DNA of 8,920 bases from Promethearchaeota archaeon (GTDB taxonomy: Archaea > Asgardarchaeota > Lokiarchaeia > Sigynarchaeales > SOKP01), in the NCBI GenBank assembly GCA_030668025.1, contig DAOUUT010000150.1, forward strand, positions 1-8,920, given 5' to 3'. The notes beneath the pieces are model-generated. The model made no database searches. It was not told the origin of the DNA and saw only the letters and a program-made list of their open reading frames with translations. Of the stretch, positions 5,674-8,920 are shown in pieces; within the stretch, counting starts at the first letter, position 1, and every line of letters begins with the position of its first letter. A program made the position numbers and the translations under genes.

Positions 5674-6663
5674 ATGGTAAGGATATTAACCAAGGAAAAT
5701 GTGGCTCAGCTGCTAAACATGTCAGATGCGTTAAAATACGTCGAAGAAGCTTATAAACAATTAACTTTAGGAAATGCCTTTGTTCCTCAACGAATTGCTA
5801 TTACAGATCCGGCTCCTGGACTAACATTGATAATGCCGGGCATCATTGGAGGCGAAATGAGCGCTCTAGCAACTAAAATTGTTTCTGTATATAAACAAAA
5901 CCCAGAAAAGTATAACATGCCAACTGTCTTAGCAAAGATTATGATTCAAGACATAAATACGGGAGATATTGTTGGTATTATGGATGGAAGCCTTATTACG
6001 GCGATGCGAACTGGGGCAGCAACTGGTGTCTCTGTAAAATACTTAGCGAGAAAAAACAGTACTACAATGGGTATTTATAGCGCAGGCGTTCAAGCAAGAA
6101 AGCAAGTAGCGGGTGTTTATTACGGATTAAACCAAAAATTAGAAAAATGTAAAGTTTTTGATTTTAAAAAAGAGATTTCTGAAGCTTTTAAACTCGAAAT
6201 CGAAAAAGAATTAGGAATTGAAGTTGAGATCGTTGAATCTGGAGACGACCTACTGTCTAATACTGACATCATAGTCGCTGCAACTACGAGCACAACTCCC
6301 TTATTTTCAGGAGATAAAGTGCCTGAGGGTACGCATATTTCTTCTATTGGTGCTCATGCCGCTGATGTTCGAGAATTAGATTCTACAACAATAAAAAGAG
6401 CTTCCTTACTTGTAGCTGGATTAAAAGAAGCTTGTTTAGCCGAAGCAGGTGATTATATAATTCCTATTAGTGAAGGGGTTATCTCTGAAAATGATATAAT
6501 TTCGATAGGAAATATTATAACTGGAAAAGTATCTAGTCGAACTTCTGAATCGGAGATAACTGTGTTTAAATCGGTAGGAATAAGCGCGCAAGATGTAGCA
6601 GTTGGAAAACTAGTTTATGATCGAGCCTTAAAAGAAGGAATTGGGCAAGATATTGATTTTTAA
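5674..6663 (+). CDS. Ornithine cyclodeaminase / mu-crystallin / alanine dehydrogenase family protein
   Basis: NAD(P)-dependent amino or imino acid enzyme of the OCD/mu-crystallin family, which includes ornithine cyclodeaminase, archaeal alanine dehydrogenase and ketimine reductases. Start chosen at ATG 5674, giving 329 aa and the usual N-terminus MVRILTKENVAQLL; an ATG 30 codons earlier adds a non-homologous AT-rich leader. Substrate residues Lys68 (ATKIV), Arg112 (ITAMRTGAATG) and Asp231 (ADVRELD) are present. The Rossmann loop reads GIYSAGVQA (133-141), with Ser136 where GAG is usual. Asp163 at the end of the second strand (VFDF) points to NAD rather than NADP. FKSVGISAQDVAV (298-310) is the family C-terminal signature. 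A function as alanine dehydrogenase is attractive because the lyase further right makes pyruvate and ammonia, but this is inference. Confidence 0.85.
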   Translation: MVRILTKENVAQLLNMSDALKYVEEAYKQLTLGNAFVPQRIAITDPAPGLTLIMPGIIGGEMSALATKIVSVYKQNPEKYNMPTVLAKIMIQDINTGDIVGIMDGSLITAMRTGAATGVSVKYLARKNSTTMGIYSAGVQARKQVAGVYYGLNQKLEKCKVFDFKKEISEAFKLEIEKELGIEVEIVESGDDLLSNTDIIVAATTSTTPLFSGDKVPEGTHISSIGAHAADVRELDSTTIKRASLLVAGLKEACLAEAGDYIIPISEGVISENDIISIGNIITGKVSSRTSESEITVFKSVGISAQDVAVGKLVYDRALKEGIGQDIDF

Positions 6664-6677
6664 AGAATTATTTAAAA

Positions 6678-6688
6678 TTTTTATTTTT
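6678..6688 (+). terminator. Oligo-T terminator after the OCD-family gene
   Basis: TTTTTATTTTT lies 14 nt after the stop codon, without a clear stem. The rest of the interval to 6845 holds only AT-rich DNA and a short direct repeat of AATGGTGAA (6712-6720 and 6725-6733). Confidence 0.45.
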
Positions 6689-6845
6689 AACCTTTCTATA
6701 AGAGCGCATAAAATGGTGAATGATAATGGTGAAACTCGTTAAACTCATATAACAAATACACATAAGAATTTGAAAAAATTATTTAATGCAAGTAAATTTA
6801 TTTTATGAAATAAAAGTTAATTAAATTAAAAAAGGTAAATTGGCA

Positions 6846-7133
6846 ATGAATGAAGAAGAAAAGAAGGAAAATATCTTAGATAAATTGAATACCGCATTTG
6901 TAGACTTTGTTGGGGGTGCATTTGGAGAATCGGGTAAAGATTTCATCGAAGATACTTCAGAGAAAATTAAAGAATTTTCCAGTGCTTCAATCAAGCAATT
7001 TATGGGGTTCTCTGATACAGTTATCGATAACCTTAAACTCTCAGACAACGAGCAAGTAATGAAAATGCGAGATAGTGTTGAGGATTTGTTGAAGCAGACA
7101 GGATTATTAGAAGAAGATGAGGAAGATTTTTAA
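6846..7133 (+). CDS. Small acidic helical protein of unknown function
   Basis: I do not recognise this 95-aa protein. It is highly charged, starts MNEEEKKENILDKL and ends in an acidic tail EEDEEDF. The middle (about residues 10-85) looks like two or three amphipathic helices: LNTAFVDFVGGAFGES, then FIEDTSEKIKEFSSASIKQF, then MKMRDSVEDLLKQTG. It has no cysteine, signal peptide or membrane segment. The length and repeated helices recall small granule- or surface-binding proteins such as phasins, but that is only a resemblance in style. Start is ATG 6846, 9 nt after AAAGGT (6831-6836); the in-frame TTG at 6840 is too close to that site. It is a single-gene unit with an oligo-T run on its left and a hairpin terminator on its right. 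The coherent codon use and clean flanking signals support a real gene. Confidence 0.7.
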   Translation: MNEEEKKENILDKLNTAFVDFVGGAFGESGKDFIEDTSEKIKEFSSASIKQFMGFSDTVIDNLKLSDNEQVMKMRDSVEDLLKQTGLLEEDEEDF

Positions 7134-7135
7134 TT

Positions 7136-7190
7136 AGAAATGTTGTAAAATTAACATATTTCTATTATTTTTCTATTTATTTTTATTTTC
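7136..7190 (+). terminator. Hairpin plus T-rich terminator of the small acidic protein gene
   Basis: AGAAATGTT (7136-7144) can pair with AAC (7153-7155) and ATTTCT (7158-7163), with an 8-nt loop and a 2-nt bulge. The tract from 7164 to 7190 is almost all T. It begins three bases after the stop and is the only stem-loop terminator I see in the window. Confidence 0.5.
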
Positions 7191-7222
7191 AAATATTAAT
7201 TAGAAAACAAATGCTCACAACT

Positions 7223-7228
7223 AAAAAA
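7223..7228 (-). terminator. Short oligo-T (minus strand) after the zinc-finger gene
   Basis: Six A on the plus strand, 15 nt past the stop of the leftward zinc-finger gene, give six T in its transcript. It is a weak candidate, but the only T run there. Confidence 0.3.
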
Positions 7229-7242
7229 TAAGATATTATTAA

Positions 7243-7485
7243 TTAAAGCACTTTTCTACTCTTTAAGAACGACTTTATTTCTTCTGTTGTAGCGTTAAAC
7301 AGTTCAGAGATTACTGTTAGGGATATATCTTCGTCCATTCCTAATTTTGTATAATCTTCATACAATTTTACCCATGTTTCTTTTTGAGTATACTTTTCGG
7401 GATGCTCTTTTTGGATATGGGCCCAATAAGGGCGTTCTAGCTTAATGCCGCAGTAAGGACAGAAGCGTGTTTCATTTTCAGTCAT
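7243..7485 (-). CDS. Small C2H2 zinc-finger protein
   Basis: An 80-aa protein with one predicted zinc site near the N-terminus: CPYCGIKLERPYWAHIQKEH, i.e. CX2CX10HX4H at about residues 8-27. The rest is helical, ending DISLTVISELFNATTEEIKSFLKSR, whose helix-turn-helix-like pattern could be a nucleic-acid or protein contact. Similar tiny zinc-finger proteins are common in Asgard archaea (recollection). Role unknown; a transcription regulator or RNA-binding protein is plausible but not shown. Start ATG 7485 is preferred over GTG 7497, because that GTG belongs to GTGAT, a good match to the anti-Shine-Dalgarno end, 8 nt before the ATG. It lies 78 nt downstream of the diaminopropionate ammonia-lyase gene on the same strand. 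That AT-rich gap could hold its own promoter or be read through. Confidence 0.75.
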   Translation of the reverse strand: MTENETRFCPYCGIKLERPYWAHIQKEHPEKYTQKETWVKLYEDYTKLGMDEDISLTVISELFNATTEEIKSFLKSRKVL

Positions 7486-7493
7486 AACTCTAA

Positions 7494-7497
7494 TCAC
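7494..7497 (-). promoter_or_regulatory. Ribosome-binding site that fixes the zinc-finger gene start
   Basis: GTGA (in GTGAT) on the minus strand, 8 nt before ATG 7485. The GTG is in frame and could be miscalled as the start. Confidence 0.45.
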
Positions 7498-7563
7498 TAT
7501 TGAAATAAAATTTCTTTTGAATAATTTTAATAAAATAGTATTTACTTAAAAAATTATCAATTT

Positions 7564-8808
7564 TCAAAATATTAATTTTTGTAAATAGTCTTGTTTTGAA
7601 GGATATTTTCCATCCCACACAATTTTTCTATAATGATCTGGATCCGTATCTCCTTCGGTACTAAGAAGTAGAATTCTTGATTCGCTAGATAAATTCAATT
7701 TCGCTTTAAGATCGCCGTAACTCTTATTTTGAAGTATTTCTACCAATAAACCTAAACTTACTGCTCCAGATTCGCCTGAAATTATTTGAGGGTCGCTATG
7801 TAGGGGATTACCATAAATCCTCATGCCTTTAGCGGCAATATAGTCTGAGCATGATATAAAGACGTCGGAGTAATATTTTAAAACATCCCAGGCAATTATG
7901 CTAGGTTTGCCACAAGCAAGTCCTGCCATGATCGTTGATAATTTCCCCTTAACCGAATGCGGATTGTTATCGCCAATCTTCGCTGATTTATATAAACACG
8001 CAGCGTTATGAGGTTCGATTACAACGGTTATGGGTCTTTCATGGCCTACTTTAGCCATAAGATATCCTTGAACACCTGCACCTAAAGAACCAACCCCGGC
8101 TTGTAGAAATACATGAGTAGGCGTGGAACTTCCCTCAATTTTTAGCTGTTCAAAAACCTCGTCAATTAGAGTTGCATAACCCTGCATTATCCAAGTTGGA
8201 ATTTTGGTGTATCCTTCCCAAGCAGTATCCTGAATTAACACACCATTATTTTCATTTGCAAAATTCGCAGCTATTTTTACTGTTTCATCGTAGTATTCGT
8301 CCGTAACGATAACTTCAGCTTTTTCTTTTTTGATATTATTAACGCGGAACTTGGACGAGCCTTTAGGCATAAATACGATGGCTTTTTGGTCAAGTTCTCT
8401 AGCAGCCCACGCAACGCCTCGCCCGTGGTTTCCATCTGTAGCCGTTATAAAAGTTAATTCTCCAATTTTCTTTTTATATTCGGGCGATTTTAAGTCTTCA
8501 AATGACAATTCGCTAATATCAATACCTAATTTAAGACTAAGATAGTATCCAATTGCGTACGAACCTCCTAAAACTTTGAACGCGTTCAATCCAAATCTAT
8601 AGGATTCGTCTTTAACCCAAATTTTACCTATGTGTAATTTATTGGCTAAACCATCTAACGACCGAAGTGGCGTTGGTTGATATTGAGAGAACTTTTTATG
8701 GAAATTTCTGACTTTTTGGATAGTCTCTATAGACATAAAATCGGTAGAAGTTTTCTCAATTGATGGCCCTCTTGCGCGATAATTGAAGAAAAACTTAATT
8801 CCTTTCAT
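7564..8808 (-). CDS. dpaL: Diaminopropionate ammonia-lyase
   Basis: PLP enzyme of fold type II that splits 2,3-diaminopropionate into pyruvate and two ammonia (YgeX/DpaL family; E. coli enzyme 398 aa, here 414). The PLP lysine is Lys78 in RFGLNAFKVLGGSYA (71-85), preceded by PTPL (45-48) and VKDES (65-69). TATDGNHGRG (122-131) contains Asp125 and LIQDTAW (191-197) contains Asp194, matching the two catalytic aspartates of the E. coli enzyme. The phosphate loop is GVGSLGAGV (238-246), with GESGAV (345-350) and STEGDTDP (383-390) near the C-terminus. Start ATG 8808 is supported by the family-like IKFFFN N-terminus and an in-frame stop ten codons upstream. Its GGTGA site is only 1 nt away, which fits coupling to an upstream gene ending one base before. 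A threonine or serine dehydratase is the less likely alternative. Confidence 0.92.
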   Translation of the reverse strand: MKGIKFFFNYRARGPSIEKTSTDFMSIETIQKVRNFHKKFSQYQPTPLRSLDGLANKLHIGKIWVKDESYRFGLNAFKVLGGSYAIGYYLSLKLGIDISELSFEDLKSPEYKKKIGELTFITATDGNHGRGVAWAARELDQKAIVFMPKGSSKFRVNNIKKEKAEVIVTDEYYDETVKIAANFANENNGVLIQDTAWEGYTKIPTWIMQGYATLIDEVFEQLKIEGSSTPTHVFLQAGVGSLGAGVQGYLMAKVGHERPITVVIEPHNAACLYKSAKIGDNNPHSVKGKLSTIMAGLACGKPSIIAWDVLKYYSDVFISCSDYIAAKGMRIYGNPLHSDPQIISGESGAVSLGLLVEILQNKSYGDLKAKLNLSSESRILLLSTEGDTDPDHYRKIVWDGKYPSKQDYLQKLIF

Positions 8809-8809
8809 T

Positions 8810-8920
8810 TCACCAATTTTTTTTCAATTGTTTTCGCGTTAGCTTTCTCACTTCATCAATTGCCCAATATACAAATTTACAGCAAGTTTTTGACCAGATA
8901 TTGTTTTGTTTGTACTCGAT
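8810..8920 (-). CDS. C-terminal fragment of an upstream gene (5' end outside window)
   Basis: On the minus strand a frame is open from the window edge for 36 codons and ends in TGA at 8812-8810, one base before ATG 8808 of the lyase (TGA-A-ATG). The fragment is basic and helical, ending EVRKLTRKQLKKNW, with a CC pair and an aromatic FVYWAID stretch. I do not recognise a family. The other two minus frames close after 23 and 13 codons. The length and the stop-start spacing favour this frame, but an untranslated leader with a TATA-like TTTGTATATT around 8865-8875 is an alternative. Confidence 0.42.
   Translation of the reverse strand: MEYKQNNIWSKTCCKFVYWAIDEVRKLTRKQLKKNW

Noticed and set aside
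6712..6733. Direct repeat AATGGTGAA x2 with a possible 9-codon ORF
   Set aside because: Only two short copies in AT-rich DNA, with no symmetry or promoter relation; not enough for a regulatory call.
1..8920. CRISPR arrays, insertion sequences, tRNA or rRNA genes
   Set aside because: No regularly spaced direct repeats, transposase motifs, terminal inverted repeats or tRNA-like cloverleaf was seen by eye.

Overview
The window is AT-rich and reads as archaeal. Promoter-like TATA boxes sit about 25-30 nt upstream of starts, terminators are oligo-T runs, and ribosome-binding sites are of the GGTGA/GGAGG type. Two small tandem proteins beginning MPY(I/V) belong to a family I recognise from Lokiarchaeia-type Asgard genomes. 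An Asgard archaeon is therefore the best guess, but this is recognition and not a search result.

Layout, left to right. (1) An overlapping pair of plus-strand genes encodes a class I CoA-transferase of the glutaconate-CoA-transferase type (subunit A, cut at the left edge; subunit B with the catalytic Glu). (2) Two tandem minus-strand paralogues of about 108 residues follow, unknown in function and probably ferredoxin-like alpha/beta folds. (3) A 266-nt divergent intergenic region carries two copies of an operator-like inverted repeat, TTTAC-N6-GTAAA, flanking a TATA box. (4) A divergent ThiC-family radical SAM enzyme is read to the right. (5) The alpha subunit of an NDP-forming acyl-CoA synthetase is read to the left; its stop codon is one base from that of the ThiC gene. 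(6) An ornithine cyclodeaminase/mu-crystallin/alanine dehydrogenase family gene is divergent from it. (7) A 95-residue acidic helical protein follows, with a hairpin terminator. (8) A small C2H2 zinc-finger protein is on the minus strand. (9) A PLP-dependent diaminopropionate ammonia-lyase is on the minus strand, with what looks like the tail of an upstream, translationally coupled gene at the right edge.

Taken together the enzymes suggest amino-acid and acyl-CoA catabolism. The CoA-transferase moves CoA between acids, the acyl-CoA synthetase alpha subunit would (with an unlinked beta subunit) conserve acyl-CoA energy as ATP or GTP, and the lyase makes pyruvate and ammonia. The OCD-family enzyme is a possible amino/imino-acid dehydrogenase. 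Only the CoA-transferase pair, and perhaps the lyase with its upstream partner, look like tight operons; the rest appear to have their own promoters. Several genes have a better start than the longest open frame: GTG or TTG codons upstream are part of, or adjacent to, the ribosome-binding site, or the upstream extension is AT-rich leader.
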